Shown here: positions 44,461 to 53,292 of the stretch, one piece after another
Position numbering within the stretch: position 1 is the first letter of the stretch
How the letters are laid out: the number at the start of each line of letters is the position of its first letter
Source of the DNA: Selenomonas sp. AE3005
GTDB taxonomy: Bacteria > Bacillota > Negativicutes > Selenomonadales > Selenomonadaceae
DNA: 64,000 nucleotides
NCBI RefSeq assembly: GCF_000686945.1
Contig: NZ_JMME01000001.1
Span: forward strand, 415,854-479,853
Direction of reading: 5' to 3'
Notes under the pieces: model-generated
The model's database searches: none
Seen by the model: only the letters and a program-made list of their open reading frames with translations
What the model was told of the DNA's origin: nothing
Made by a program: the position numbers and the translations under genes

Positions 44461-45243
44461 ATGCACCAGTATTTATTCTTTATCGGCGACTTTCCTGTAC
44501 GTGCTTACGGATTGGTTCTTTCCCTTTCGATTATCCTGGCCACCGGCGTGGGATATTTCCTGGCCAAGCAGGACGGACGGGGCGCGGAAAAACATATTGT
44601 AGATTTAGGCATTTACTGCGGACTGGCCGGCCTGTTAGGCGCGCGGCTTTGGGATGTGTTCTTTTTCGACTGGGATTACTACTCCCACCATCTCTCAGAA
44701 GTTCTCAATGTCTGGCAGGGCGGCATGGCCATACAGGGCGGTGTGTTCCTAGGCGTCCTCACCGGCGTTTACTACTGCCAGCGGCATAAGCTCGACACCG
44801 TGCATTTAATGGACGTACTGGCTCCGGCCATCATTTTAGGGCAGGCCTTAGGACGCTGCGCCAATCTTTTAAACGGCGACGCCTTTGGCGCACCTACCGG
44901 CGGCAATTTTGGGATTATCTATCCCGCCACGACGCTGGCAGCTCACACCTATGGGCAGCAGCCCCTCTGGCCGGCAGAAATTTGGGAAGGCCAGCTCGAT
45001 GTAGTAATCTTCGCCCTGCTGCTCATCTACCGGGCGACGGTAAAACACGCCAAAGGCCAGTGTTTTGCCCTCTATGTTATGCTTTACTGCGCCGTACGTT
45101 TCGGACTGGAATTTTTACGCGGCGATTATGCCGACAAAGTGCTGGGCTTTATGACCAGCGGACAGACCACCAGTGCTATCGGCTTTATCCTGGCCTTAGG
45201 TGCATTCCTGTTGCTGCCCAGAATAAACGCGGCCAGCAAATGA
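44461..45243 (+). CDS. lgt: Phosphatidylglycerol--prolipoprotein diacylglyceryl transferase
   Basis: Inner-membrane enzyme that lipidates the lipobox cysteine of prolipoproteins. 260 residues with about seven membrane segments and conserved stretches FPVRAYGLVLSL, GLLGARLWD, GGMAIQGGVFLG and LGRCANLLNGDAFG. The residue aligned with the E. coli active-site His is Gln; Firmicute enzymes vary here. ATG follows AGGAG. One of the few plus-strand genes, closed by a strong terminator. Confidence 0.95.
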   Translation: MHQYLFFIGDFPVRAYGLVLSLSIILATGVGYFLAKQDGRGAEKHIVDLGIYCGLAGLLGARLWDVFFFDWDYYSHHLSEVLNVWQGGMAIQGGVFLGVLTGVYYCQRHKLDTVHLMDVLAPAIILGQALGRCANLLNGDAFGAPTGGNFGIIYPATTLAAHTYGQQPLWPAEIWEGQLDVVIFALLLIYRATVKHAKGQCFALYVMLYCAVRFGLEFLRGDYADKVLGFMTSGQTTSAIGFILALGAFLLLPRINAASK

Positions 45244-45256
45244 CTTTTGACATTAC

Positions 45257-45295
45257 AAAAAGGCTTGACTTGTCAGTGACAGGTCAAGCCTTTTT
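45257..45295 (+). terminator. Strong terminator after lgt
   Basis: Stem AAAAAGGCTTGAC (45257-45269) with its complement (45283-45295), extended by inner pairing, and a T-rich 3' side, 14 bp after the stop. Confidence 0.85.
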
Positions 45296-45300
45296 ATTAT

Positions 45301-45443
45301 AACGCCGTTGTTCCAGTTTTGCCATAGGCAAAACTTCCTCTTGGCGTTTCAACGAGGCGGGAGATATGCTCGTCGCCTGTTTTGGTATTCGTGCCCCCAC
45401 CTGCTGAGGCGGGGGACATTTTCTTGCCTCGTTATATCTCCCG
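45301..45443. other. Highly structured intergenic element between lgt and lysS
   Basis: Dense inverted repeats: AACGCC (45301-45306) with GGCGTT (45343-45348) around GTTTTGCC/GGCAAAAC (45316-45334); a hairpin CCCCC (45394-45398) with GGGGG (45411-45415); and two neighbouring words, AACGAGGC and GGGAGATAT (45351-45367), whose complements recur in the order GCCTCGTT, ATATCTCCC (45426-45442). That order allows a pseudoknot or alternative folds. It may be the lysS 3' region/terminator, a small RNA or the relic of a mobile element. Confidence 0.6.
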
Positions 45444-45445
45444 GC

Positions 45446-46954
45446 TTATTGGTCAGCCAGCGGTTTCATAGTCGGGAACAGGAGTACGTCGCGGATAGAG
45501 GCAGCGTCCGTCAGGAACATTACCAGACGGTCGATACCGATACCTACACCACCCGTGGGCGGCAGGCCGTATTCCAGTGCCATGACGAAATCTTCATCCA
45601 TGCCATGGGCCTCATCGTCACCAGCCTCACGCTGTTTGAGCTGGTCCTCAAAACGTCCCTTCTGGTCGATGGGGTCATTAAGCTCGGTAAAGCCGTTAGC
45701 CAGCTCGCGGCCATAAATAAAGAACTCAAAACGGTCCGTAATGCGCGAGTCTTCAGCATTACGCTTAGCCAACGGCGAAATTTCCGTCGGATGGCCGGTG
45801 ATAAAGGTCGGCTGCATAAGCGTTTCTTCGACTTTTTCTTCAAAAGCCTGATTCAAAATACCGCCGATACCGTGGCGTTCTTCGTAGGGAACACCAATTT
45901 CATCAGCCAGTTTGCGAGCCTCTTCCACGGTTTCGCAGGCCATGAAGTCCTTGCCCGTAGCCTCTTTAACTGCATCATTCATGCTGATACGCTTAACTTT
46001 TGACAGGTCAATTTCCACACCCTGATAGTTGATAACCGTCGTGCCCAGTACTTTTTCCGCAGCGTTGACCACAATACCTTCCGTCAGGTCCATCATATCG
46101 TTGTAATCAGCAAAAGCCTGATAGAACTCAATGGAGGTAAATTCCGGGTTATGACGCACGTCCATACCTTCGTTACGGAAGATACGGCCGATTTCATAAA
46201 CACGGTCCAGACCGCCGACAATCAGGCGCTTGAGGTTAAGCTCAGTAGCAATACGCAGGTACAGGTCAATGTCGAGCGTATTGTGGTGCGTGATAAACGG
46301 ACGGGCAGCTGCACCACCGGCAATGGTGGACAGAACCGGCGTTTCCACTTCCAGATAGCCGCGTTCATCGAGATACTCACGAATGGAGTTGATGGTCTTG
46401 GTACGGCGACGGAAAGTCTCACGCACATCCTGATTCATGATGAGGTCGAGGTAACGCTGACGATAGCGGATATCAACGTCCTGCAGGCCATGGAATTTTT
46501 CCGGCAGCGGACGCAGTGACTTGGACAGCAGGTCAAAGTCTTCTACGCGCACCGTAACTTCACCGCGATGCGTCTTAAATACAACACCGCGAATGCCGAT
46601 GATATCACCGATATCCAAACGGCGGAACTGGCCTTTGTACTTCTCTTCGCCCAGTACGTCAATTTTGAAGTAAACCTGAATATTGCCCGTACGGTCATTC
46701 AGCGTACAGAAAGACGCTTTACCATGACCACGGATAGCCATCAAACGGCCGGCAATAAATACTTCGGGGCCTTCTTCGTCCCCTTCCAGGCCATCATACT
46801 CTTTTTTGATATCTGCCGCATAGGCCGTTACTTCATAGCGATGACCAAACGGTGCTACGCCCAGCTCCTTGAAGGCCTCCATCTTTTCGCGGCGGACCTT
46901 CATCATTTCGTTGAGGTCTTCCACCGGAGCCTGCTGCTGCTTATTCTCTGCCAT
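45446..46954 (-). CDS. lysS: Lysyl-tRNA synthetase, class II
   Basis: Charges tRNA-Lys. 502 residues from ATG at 46954 (10 nt after GGGAGA; the in-frame ATG at 46972 precedes that site). N-terminal OB anticodon-binding domain with [18 protein letters not shown], then the class II core with motif 2 [20 protein letters not shown] and motif 3 [11 protein letters not shown]. It lies 30 bp after greA. Confidence 0.98.
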   Translation of the reverse strand: MAENKQQQAPVEDLNEMMKVRREKMEAFKELGVAPFGHRYEVTAYAADIKKEYDGLEGDEEGPEVFIAGRLMAIRGHGKASFCTLNDRTGNIQVYFKIDVLGEEKYKGQFRRLDIGDIIGIRGVVFKTHRGEVTVRVEDFDLLSKSLRPLPEKFHGLQDVDIRYRQRYLDLIMNQDVRETFRRRTKTINSIREYLDERGYLEVETPVLSTIAGGAAARPFITHHNTLDIDLYLRIATELNLKRLIVGGLDRVYEIGRIFRNEGMDVRHNPEFTSIEFYQAFADYNDMMDLTEGIVVNAAEKVLGTTVINYQGVEIDLSKVKRISMNDAVKEATGKDFMACETVEEARKLADEIGVPYEERHGIGGILNQAFEEKVEETLMQPTFITGHPTEISPLAKRNAEDSRITDRFEFFIYGRELANGFTELNDPIDQKGRFEDQLKQREAGDDEAHGMDEDFVMALEYGLPPTGGVGIGIDRLVMFLTDAASIRDVLLFPTMKPLADQ

Positions 46955-46984
46955 AAATGCAATTTCTCCCATCTATACTAAGCC

Positions 46985-47461
46985 TTAGCTTAAAATTTCC
47001 TTGATTTCGTACTTGATGATGCCAGCCGGTGCATGAACGTCAACGACAGCACCAACCTTCTGGCCCAACAGTGCCTGTCCTAGCGGGGATTCATTGGAAA
47101 TTTTGCCTTCATCCGGGTCAGCCTCTGTGGAACCAACAATCATAAAAGTTTCCGGACCATCTTCAGCAAATTCCAAATCCACAACAGATACACGGGAACC
47201 CATCTGAACTACATCACCGCTGCCAGCTTTGATGATATCAGAATTACGGATTTTGGCCTCCAAGTCCTGAATCTCACCTTCCAGGAATGCCTGTTCATTT
47301 TTCGCATCATCGTACTCGGAGTTCTCTGAAAGGTCACCCAGGGCAATTGCTGCCTTCAGTCGTTCAGCCACCTCGATACGCCGTACACTTTTAAGGTAAT
47401 TGAGTTTTTCGACCAGTTTATTATAACCATCTTCGGTCAGCATGACCTTTTTATCTGCCAT
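46985..47461 (-). CDS. greA: Transcription elongation factor GreA
   Basis: Rescues backtracked RNA polymerase by stimulating transcript cleavage. 158 residues: N-terminal coiled coil with LGDLSENSEYDDAKNEQAF carrying the acidic tip, and the C-terminal FKBP-like domain with SPLGQALLGQKVG. It heads the greA-lysS operon, driven by a near-ideal promoter at 47510-47538. Confidence 0.98.
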   Translation of the reverse strand: MADKKVMLTEDGYNKLVEKLNYLKSVRRIEVAERLKAAIALGDLSENSEYDDAKNEQAFLEGEIQDLEAKIRNSDIIKAGSGDVVQMGSRVSVVDLEFAEDGPETFMIVGSTEADPDEGKISNESPLGQALLGQKVGAVVDVHAPAGIIKYEIKEILS

Positions 47462-47509
47462 GTTTAACGCCCCTTTGCTATTTCATAAGTATAATATAGT
47501 AACTAGCTT

Positions 47510-47538
47510 ATTATATGCCGACAGGCCTGTCCTGTCAA
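47510..47538 (-). promoter_or_regulatory. Full-consensus sigma70 promoter of greA-lysS with a palindromic spacer
   Basis: Minus strand: -35 TTGACA (47533-47538), exactly 17 nt, -10 TATAAT (47510-47515). The spacer contains the 12-bp perfect palindrome GACAGGCCTGTC (47520-47531), a possible operator. Confidence 0.85.
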
Positions 47539-47581
47539 CCTTGGAAGGAGTATGCACCTGACATTTTGTACACCGGCTGAT

Positions 47582-47995
47582 TTATTTGCCGATTTCAAAC
47601 GGTGTCCCTTCCATATTGAGAATACTCACACTCTGTTCCACCACTGCCGAGCAAATCTCACGCAATCTGGTCTGGATACCAAAAAGCTGTTCATTAGTAG
47701 CTGCGTCCTCTATTTCCCGGATGTTATTTTCCGCAGTGTAGGCCAGGTGCAGCACCTTCCCCACCTTCTCCCGGCTGGCCGTCATTGCCACCAAGGGCTT
47801 GCTGGAGTTCTCACCGAGCTGCGCTGTAAGCGGCCGAAATAAATCCGCTGACAACACCGCTGCAAACTCCTGCACTTTTTTCCTGTTTATCTTTAACGAT
47901 ACCCGGCAAAATTTTTCCTGCTCCGTAAACCGCGGCTTGTTCCAGTCATTTATCGTTTTAAGAATACGTTTGGTATCCTTTTTGCCTATGGCCAA
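47582..47995 (-). CDS. Protein of unknown function
   Basis: 137 residues, not recognised. A basic N-terminus (AIGKKDTKRILKTINDWNKPRF) is followed by a mostly helical body (ENNIREIEDAATNEQLFGIQTRLREICSAVVEQ); no signal peptide or membrane segment. A good ribosome binding site (GGGAGGG) precedes the ATG. It lies between a metallo-hydrolase gene and greA on the same strand. Confidence 0.7.
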   Translation of the reverse strand: MAIGKKDTKRILKTINDWNKPRFTEQEKFCRVSLKINRKKVQEFAAVLSADLFRPLTAQLGENSSKPLVAMTASREKVGKVLHLAYTAENNIREIEDAATNEQLFGIQTRLREICSAVVEQSVSILNMEGTPFEIGK

Positions 47996-48035
47996 AATAA
48001 TCCCTCCCCTTCACACAAACAGCAATCTGCTAAAA

Positions 48036-48064
48036 GTTCCGCTGACTTATATTGTCAACGGAAC
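48036..48064 (-). terminator. Hairpin terminator after the metallo-hydrolase gene
   Basis: Stem GTTCCGCTGAC (48036-48046) with GTCAACGGAAC (48054-48064), one G-U pair, followed on the minus strand by TTTTAG; 10 bp after the stop. Confidence 0.7.
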
Positions 48065-48073
48065 CAACAATTT

Positions 48074-48721
48074 TTATATTCGCCCGGCATACCAGGGCAT
48101 TTTACGCTCATGCTCTACGCTGGTCCGGTCATCATGGCCGGGCAATAAAACAGTTTTTTCCGGCAAAGTCATAATGCGCCGGGCCACGCTGCTGAGCAGA
48201 GTTTCTTCATCGCCGCCCGGCATATCCGTACGGCCATAGCTTTCATAGAACACACTGTCCCCCACAAAAGCCACACCATCTTTTGCGCTGTAATAAGTAC
48301 AGCCATCGCTGGTATGTCCCGGGACTGCCAGCAGCTGCAGCTTATGCTCAGGATTGTCTTTTAAGGTGATAACGGACTCATCCGGGAGGTAGGTTACATT
48401 TTCCAGCACAATCCCCTGCCCCGTCTGTATTGACAAATTCCAGGCAGGATTTTCCGCATAGGCCCTGCCATTTTCGTGCATGCACACTTCCGCTCCCCAA
48501 GCCTTTTGCAGTTCACTGACGGCACCAATATGGTCAAAATGCCCATGTGTCAGCAGGATTTTTTCAATAACAAACCCCTTTTCCGCGGCAATTTGTTCGA
48601 GCTTATCAGCCTGTGCGCCAGGGTCAATTAAAAAACCATGCTTAGTCGTATCGTCAATATAGAAATACGCATTGGTGGGAAGGTATTCGGTAACAACAGC
48701 CTGCAAAATCATCCGTATCAC
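48074..48721 (-). CDS. Metallo-beta-lactamase fold hydrolase (glyoxalase II-like)
   Basis: 215 residues with the binuclear metal motif THGHFDHIG (THxHxDH), a later His in VPGHTSDG, Asp in VGDSVF and the C-terminal PGHDDRTSVEHE. The family is YcbL/glyoxalase-II-like thioester hydrolases. The substrate is unknown. It follows plsC by 8 bp. Confidence 0.9.
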   Translation of the reverse strand: MIRMILQAVVTEYLPTNAYFYIDDTTKHGFLIDPGAQADKLEQIAAEKGFVIEKILLTHGHFDHIGAVSELQKAWGAEVCMHENGRAYAENPAWNLSIQTGQGIVLENVTYLPDESVITLKDNPEHKLQLLAVPGHTSDGCTYYSAKDGVAFVGDSVFYESYGRTDMPGGDEETLLSSVARRIMTLPEKTVLLPGHDDRTSVEHERKMPWYAGRI

Positions 48722-48729
48722 CTCATTTT

Positions 48730-49329
48730 TTATATCTGATATTCAGCCTTCAGCGCGGCAATTCTATCCATTACCTGCTGGGAAAATGCCGCCAGAGCCT
48801 CTTTGTCCTTATGGTCACCGGTGAACTGCAGCGGCTCACCATAGATAACCTTCAGTTTTGGAAAGTGACCGCCGTTGGCAAAAATTTTATCCGTACCGAT
48901 AATGGCGGCCGGCACAATCGGTGCTCCGCTCATAGCAGCAATCAGGCCTACACCGGCCTCGGCCTTGCCCATTTTGCCGGTACGGCTGCGCGTTCCCTCG
49001 GGGAACAGCCCCAGGCAACGCCCTTCTTTGAGTACCTGCAGGGCAGCTTTGATAGCCCCACGGTCAGCGGCACCACGTTTTACCGGAAAGGCATGGCAGG
49101 CAGTAATCGCCCGGCCAAAGATGGGATTCTTAAAGAGTTCAATCTTGGCCATATAGCTGACCGGCCGGTGCAGAAAAGTTGCCACAAAAGGCGGGTCCCA
49201 GTTGCTCATGTGATTAGCGGCTAAGATTACCGCGCCGTCTTTGGGCATATTCTCCCGGCCATAAATTTCCGCCCGGAAGAACAGCTTAAAGAAAATACTG
49301 AAGATAAGCTGCAATAAACTGTATAACAT
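48730..49329 (-). CDS. plsC: 1-acyl-sn-glycerol-3-phosphate acyltransferase
   Basis: Makes phosphatidic acid by acylating lysophosphatidic acid at the membrane. 199 residues with a hydrophobic N-terminus and the acyltransferase motifs ANHMSNWDPPF (HxxxxD) and FPEGTRSRTG, plus VPAAIIG. 15 bp after cmk, continuing the dacA-to-cmk gene run. Confidence 0.95.
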   Translation of the reverse strand: MLYSLLQLIFSIFFKLFFRAEIYGRENMPKDGAVILAANHMSNWDPPFVATFLHRPVSYMAKIELFKNPIFGRAITACHAFPVKRGAADRGAIKAALQVLKEGRCLGLFPEGTRSRTGKMGKAEAGVGLIAAMSGAPIVPAAIIGTDKIFANGGHFPKLKVIYGEPLQFTGDHKDKEALAAFSQQVMDRIAALKAEYQI

Positions 49330-49344
49330 CTTGCACCTCTTATC

Positions 49345-50001
49345 TTAACGGCACATAGCGAGAATGCGCTCAACGACTTCATCAATGGACAATCCCGTGG
49401 TATCGAGCAGGGTTGCGTCCTCTGCCTGTACCAGCGGAGAAATTTCCCGTTCACTGTCAGCTTTATCACGGGCAGCGATATCGGCCTTCATCTTTTCCAT
49501 ATCGATATCATAGCCTTTTTCCGTCAGTTCTTTGTGACGGCGGCGGGCCCGTTCTTCAATGGAGGCGGTGAGGAAAATCTTCACGTCGGCATTAGGCAGG
49601 ACATTAGTGGCGATGTCACGGCCATCCATCAGCACACTGCCACGCTCGCCCATCTTGCGCTGCAGGTCAACCATCTTTGCCCGGACAGGTCCGAGGGCTG
49701 CTACCTGCGACACGATGGCGCTGACTTCCGGCGTGCGGATTTCGCCTGTCACATCAGTACCATCTACGGCTACCGTGGTCTTGCCGTCTTTATACTGCAG
49801 GTTAACATCAATATCCTTGACCACTGCCAGAATCAGTTCATCAGTTACCTCTTTGCCCTGCTGCAGGGTTTTCCAGGCCACAGCACGGTACATAGCCCCC
49901 GTGTCGATATAGGTATAGCCCAGCTTTTTGGCAGCTAATTGTGCCACTGTGCTTTTGCCTGCCCCTGCCGGGCCGTCTATTGCTACTACTAAGTTCTTCA
50001 T
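49345..50001 (-). CDS. cmk: Cytidylate kinase
   Basis: Phosphorylates CMP/dCMP. 218 residues from ATG at 50001, which overlaps the aroA stop (TAATG); longer in-frame starts lie within aroA. P-loop DGPAGAGKSTVAQ, IDTGAMYRAV and MDGRDIATNVLPNA are the family motifs. The aroA-cmk-plsC order is common in Firmicutes. Confidence 0.97.
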   Translation of the reverse strand: MKNLVVAIDGPAGAGKSTVAQLAAKKLGYTYIDTGAMYRAVAWKTLQQGKEVTDELILAVVKDIDVNLQYKDGKTTVAVDGTDVTGEIRTPEVSAIVSQVAALGPVRAKMVDLQRKMGERGSVLMDGRDIATNVLPNADVKIFLTASIEERARRRHKELTEKGYDIDMEKMKADIAARDKADSEREISPLVQAEDATLLDTTGLSIDEVVERILAMCR

Positions 50002-51299
50002 TACTGTATTTCCTCCAATGTCTGATAAAATTCGGGATAAGAGATATTGACGCACTGGGGATTTTCAATCTCCACGCCTGCGCCCACGGTTCCCAGAATA
50101 GCCAGGGACATGGCAATGCGGTGGTCATCATAGGAAAAGGCCGCAGCCCGTTCAATTTTGGCACCGCCGTGGATAACAAGGCCGTCCTCCCGTTCTTCTA
50201 CGGCTCCGGGAGCCAGCTTGTTAAATTCTTTGGCAATCGCCATCAGGCGGTCGGTTTCCTTGACTCTGAGTTCACCGGCCCCCGTAATCACTGTATCGCC
50301 CTGGGCACAAAGTGCAGCTACGGCGATAATGGGAATTTCGTCAATCAGGCGCGGCATAATCTCCGCCCCAAAGGATACGCCCTGCAGCTCACTGTATTCC
50401 ACCAGCATATCCGCTGCGGCTTCCCCACCGCTCGTACGTTCGTTCTGCAGGGTGATTTTGGCGCCCATGTCTTTGAGCACGTCGATAATCCCCGTGCGCG
50501 TGGGGTTAATGCCTACATTTTTGAGCAGGAGCTTACTGCCCGGTACGATACTGCCGGCCACCAGCCAGTAAGCAGCCGAACTGATATCGCCGGGCACTTC
50601 GATTTCCGATGGTGCCGTAAATTTCTCAACCGGCTGAATGGTCACGGCCGTGCCTTCTCTTTTGAGCTGTACCCCAAACGCTGCCAGCATCTGTTCGGTA
50701 TGGTCACGGGAAACAAAGGGCTCATTGACCGTCGTTTCCCCGTCCGCAAACATTCCAGCCAGCAGGATGGCAGATTTTACCTGCGCACTGGCTACAGGGC
50801 TGTCATAGTGCATTCCCTTAAGTTTCTTTTGTGCCGGGACAACTGTTATCGGCAGTTTGGCATTGTTTTCACGGCCATAAATCTGCGCTCCCATCAGCGA
50901 TAAAGGCTTGATTACACGCCCCATCGGCCGCTTATGCAGGGAGGCATCACCGGTAAACGTTGACAAAAAGGGCTGAGCAGCCAATATGCCCATTAAAAGG
51001 CGCAAGGTGGTGCCGGAATTGCCGGCATCAAGAATGGTTGCCGGTTCTTTAAGACCATGCAGGCCGTTGCCTGTGACAATCAGCTCTGTATCGCTGATAA
51101 ATTCCACCTTGGCTCCCAGCATTTCCATACAGGCTGCCGTGGACATGCAGTCCTGGGCATGCAGGAAGTTCTTTATCCGCACCGGTGTGTCACCCAACGC
51201 GGAAAACATCACGCTGCGGTGAGAAATTGACTTGTCACCGGGTATTACAATTTCGCCTTGCAGTCCCTGACGGGCTTTTTCTATCTGGATTTTTTCCAT
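50001..51299 (-). CDS. aroA: 3-phosphoshikimate 1-carboxyvinyltransferase (EPSP synthase)
   Basis: Sixth step of the shikimate pathway. 432 residues from ATG at 51299, 7 nt after an AAGGGG-type site; an upstream in-frame ATG (51335) is probably not used. Motifs: VIPGDKSISHRSVMF, LDAGNSGTTLRLLMG, VKETDRLMAIAKEF and SYDDHRIAMS. The N-terminal motif and SPVASAQVKSAILLAGM match glyphosate-insensitive class II enzymes by resemblance; class is not proven. Confidence 0.97.
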   Translation of the reverse strand: MEKIQIEKARQGLQGEIVIPGDKSISHRSVMFSALGDTPVRIKNFLHAQDCMSTAACMEMLGAKVEFISDTELIVTGNGLHGLKEPATILDAGNSGTTLRLLMGILAAQPFLSTFTGDASLHKRPMGRVIKPLSLMGAQIYGRENNAKLPITVVPAQKKLKGMHYDSPVASAQVKSAILLAGMFADGETTVNEPFVSRDHTEQMLAAFGVQLKREGTAVTIQPVEKFTAPSEIEVPGDISSAAYWLVAGSIVPGSKLLLKNVGINPTRTGIIDVLKDMGAKITLQNERTSGGEAAADMLVEYSELQGVSFGAEIMPRLIDEIPIIAVAALCAQGDTVITGAGELRVKETDRLMAIAKEFNKLAPGAVEEREDGLVIHGGAKIERAAAFSYDDHRIAMSLAILGTVGAGVEIENPQCVNISYPEFYQTLEEIQ

Positions 51300-51322
51300 T
51301 CTGCCAACCCCTTTATATAAAC

Positions 51323-52564
51323 CTAATCGTTCCACACACTCCAGTTGCCGGCAGCCGCTCCCATGGAGAAAGCAGCCTGCAGGTTATAGCCGCCCGTATA
51401 AGCGTCTACGTCCACCACTTCCCCGGCAAAATACAAGCCTTTAACCAGCTTAGACTCCATGGTCTTGGGATTTATCTCCTTGACGGAAATGCCTCCGGCC
51501 GTCACAATGGCCTCGGCTATCGGTCTTGCCTTGGTGATAGTCAAGGGCAAATGCTGTAAGGTCTGTCCCAGCCGATGACGCTCTTCCACGGTCACCTGAT
51601 GAACAGGCTTATCCATTTCCAGGAACGCTGCATCGAGCACCGGTTCAATGAGCTTATGAGGCAGTAAATCAACCATGGCATTACCCAGCTGTTTGCGCTG
51701 ATACTTGGCAAAATCTCTTTGCAGGCGGACATCGAGCACATCTTCGGCCAGCGCCGGTTTCAGATTCAGTTCCAATTCCACAAAGGATTCATTCTGCAAA
51801 GCCTCAGTCGCCGCCCGGCTCAAGGACAGGATAATGGGGCCTGTCACCCCAAAATGGGTAAACATCATTTCCCCGAACATATCCGTCTTTTTCTCACCAT
51901 CGACGAGCAGTGTGGCCTTGACATTGCGCAGGGAAAGGCCCTGTACAGATTTCACCCATTCTTCTTCCGTTTCCAGGGGAATCAAGGAAGGACGGATATC
52001 TACCAAGGTATGGCCAAGTTTCTGCGCCATCTTGTAGCCGTCCCCTGTTGAGCCTGTACCGGGATATGAGGCACCGCCGGTACAGAGAATAACCGCATCC
52101 GCTTTCAGACTGGCACCGCTTTGTAGTTTGACCGCCCTTACCAGATTATCCTGTGCCAGAATTTCCGCCACCGGGCTGTCTGTTTCAATCTTTACGCCGA
52201 GTTCATGGAGCCGGTGTACCATGGCATCCACAACGTCCTGAGCCTTGTCGCTGACAGGGAAAACACGCTGTCCCCGTTCCACCTTGGTTGGCACTCCCTG
52301 CGACTCGAAGAAATAGATTACATCTTCATTATCATAAGCGCGCATGGAGCTGTTGAGAAACTTGCCATTGCCATGAATATTCTTGATGATTTCCGGCACC
52401 GTGGCGGCATTCGTGATATTACAGCGCCCTTTGCCGGTTATCAGCATTTTTTTGCCCGGACGTTTCATTTTTTCCAGTATGGTTACATCAGCACCATTTT
52501 CCGCAGCTTTGATGGCGGCCATCATGCCTGCCGGTCCGGCACCGATTACAATGATTTTTTTCAT
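51323..52564 (-). CDS. HI0933/YhiN family FAD-dependent oxidoreductase
   Basis: 413-residue flavoprotein: N-terminal FAD-binding GAGPAGMMAAIKAAENG, then KKMLITGKGRCNITN, CTGGASYPGTGSTGDGY in the middle and the C-terminal YFAGEVVDVDAYTGGYNLQAAF. This matches the HI0933/YhiN family, whose substrate is not established. It overlaps rluB by 4 bp. Confidence 0.93.
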   Translation of the reverse strand: MKKIIVIGAGPAGMMAAIKAAENGADVTILEKMKRPGKKMLITGKGRCNITNAATVPEIIKNIHGNGKFLNSSMRAYDNEDVIYFFESQGVPTKVERGQRVFPVSDKAQDVVDAMVHRLHELGVKIETDSPVAEILAQDNLVRAVKLQSGASLKADAVILCTGGASYPGTGSTGDGYKMAQKLGHTLVDIRPSLIPLETEEEWVKSVQGLSLRNVKATLLVDGEKKTDMFGEMMFTHFGVTGPIILSLSRAATEALQNESFVELELNLKPALAEDVLDVRLQRDFAKYQRKQLGNAMVDLLPHKLIEPVLDAAFLEMDKPVHQVTVEERHRLGQTLQHLPLTITKARPIAEAIVTAGGISVKEINPKTMESKLVKGLYFAGEVVDVDAYTGGYNLQAAFSMGAAAGNWSVWND

Positions 52565-53292
52565 ACACGTTCTATTCCTGCTATTTTATAGAGTTCGTTT
52601 ATTTCATCAGCGGTCAGCGGACGGTACGCGCCCCGTTTAACCCCTGCCAGCGTAAGGCCGGCAAATTGTACACGTTTCAGGGCTTTTACATCTGTGCCAA
52701 TTGCCGCAAACATGCGGCGCACCTGACGGTTGCGTCCCTCGTGAATAGTTATTTCTACTTTGGCTGTGTCTGCTGCCACCGTGAGCAGCTTGACCACTGC
52801 GGGTGCTGTCAGGCCATCTTCCAGCCTTATACCCTTGCGCAGTTTATCCAGGGCATTTTCCGTAGGCACCGGGCTGACTCTGGCCACATAAGTCTTATCG
52901 ACCTTGTAGCGCGGGTGCAGCAGGCCATTCATCAACTGGCCATCATTGGAAATAAGCAGCAGCCCTTCCGTATTATTATCAAGCCGCCCCAACGGATAGA
53001 CACGCTCTTTAACTTCCGGCAGTAAATCCAAAACCGTACGCCGCCCACGTTCGTCCTTAGCTGTTGAAAGATAACCTTTCGGCTTGTTCAGCAGAAAATA
53101 AACGTTTTCCTCTGCCAAGGTCAGCGGCTTGCCATCCACACAAATTCGCTGGCTGCTGCTATCGAATTTGCCGCCCAGTTCCGTTATGGTCTGACCGTCA
53201 ACCGTAACCCTGCCAGCCAGTATCATGCTTTCGGCCGCCCGCCGGGACGCAAGCCCGGCTTGGGCGATGATTTTTTGCAAGCGTTCAGCCAT
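52561..53292 (-). CDS. rluB: Pseudouridine synthase (RluB/RsuA type)
   Basis: Isomerises uridine in rRNA. 243 residues from ATG at 53292 (8 nt after AAAGGA; overlaps the dacA stop). N-terminal S4 domain (ERLQKIIAQAGLASRRAAE) and catalytic domain with YPLGRLDNNTEGLLL, where the Asp is catalytic, and the late motif EGRNRQVRRMFAA. The exact target uridine cannot be read from sequence. Confidence 0.95.
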   Translation of the reverse strand: MAERLQKIIAQAGLASRRAAESMILAGRVTVDGQTITELGGKFDSSSQRICVDGKPLTLAEENVYFLLNKPKGYLSTAKDERGRRTVLDLLPEVKERVYPLGRLDNNTEGLLLISNDGQLMNGLLHPRYKVDKTYVARVSPVPTENALDKLRKGIRLEDGLTAPAVVKLLTVAADTAKVEITIHEGRNRQVRRMFAAIGTDVKALKRVQFAGLTLAGVKRGAYRPLTADEINELYKIAGIERV

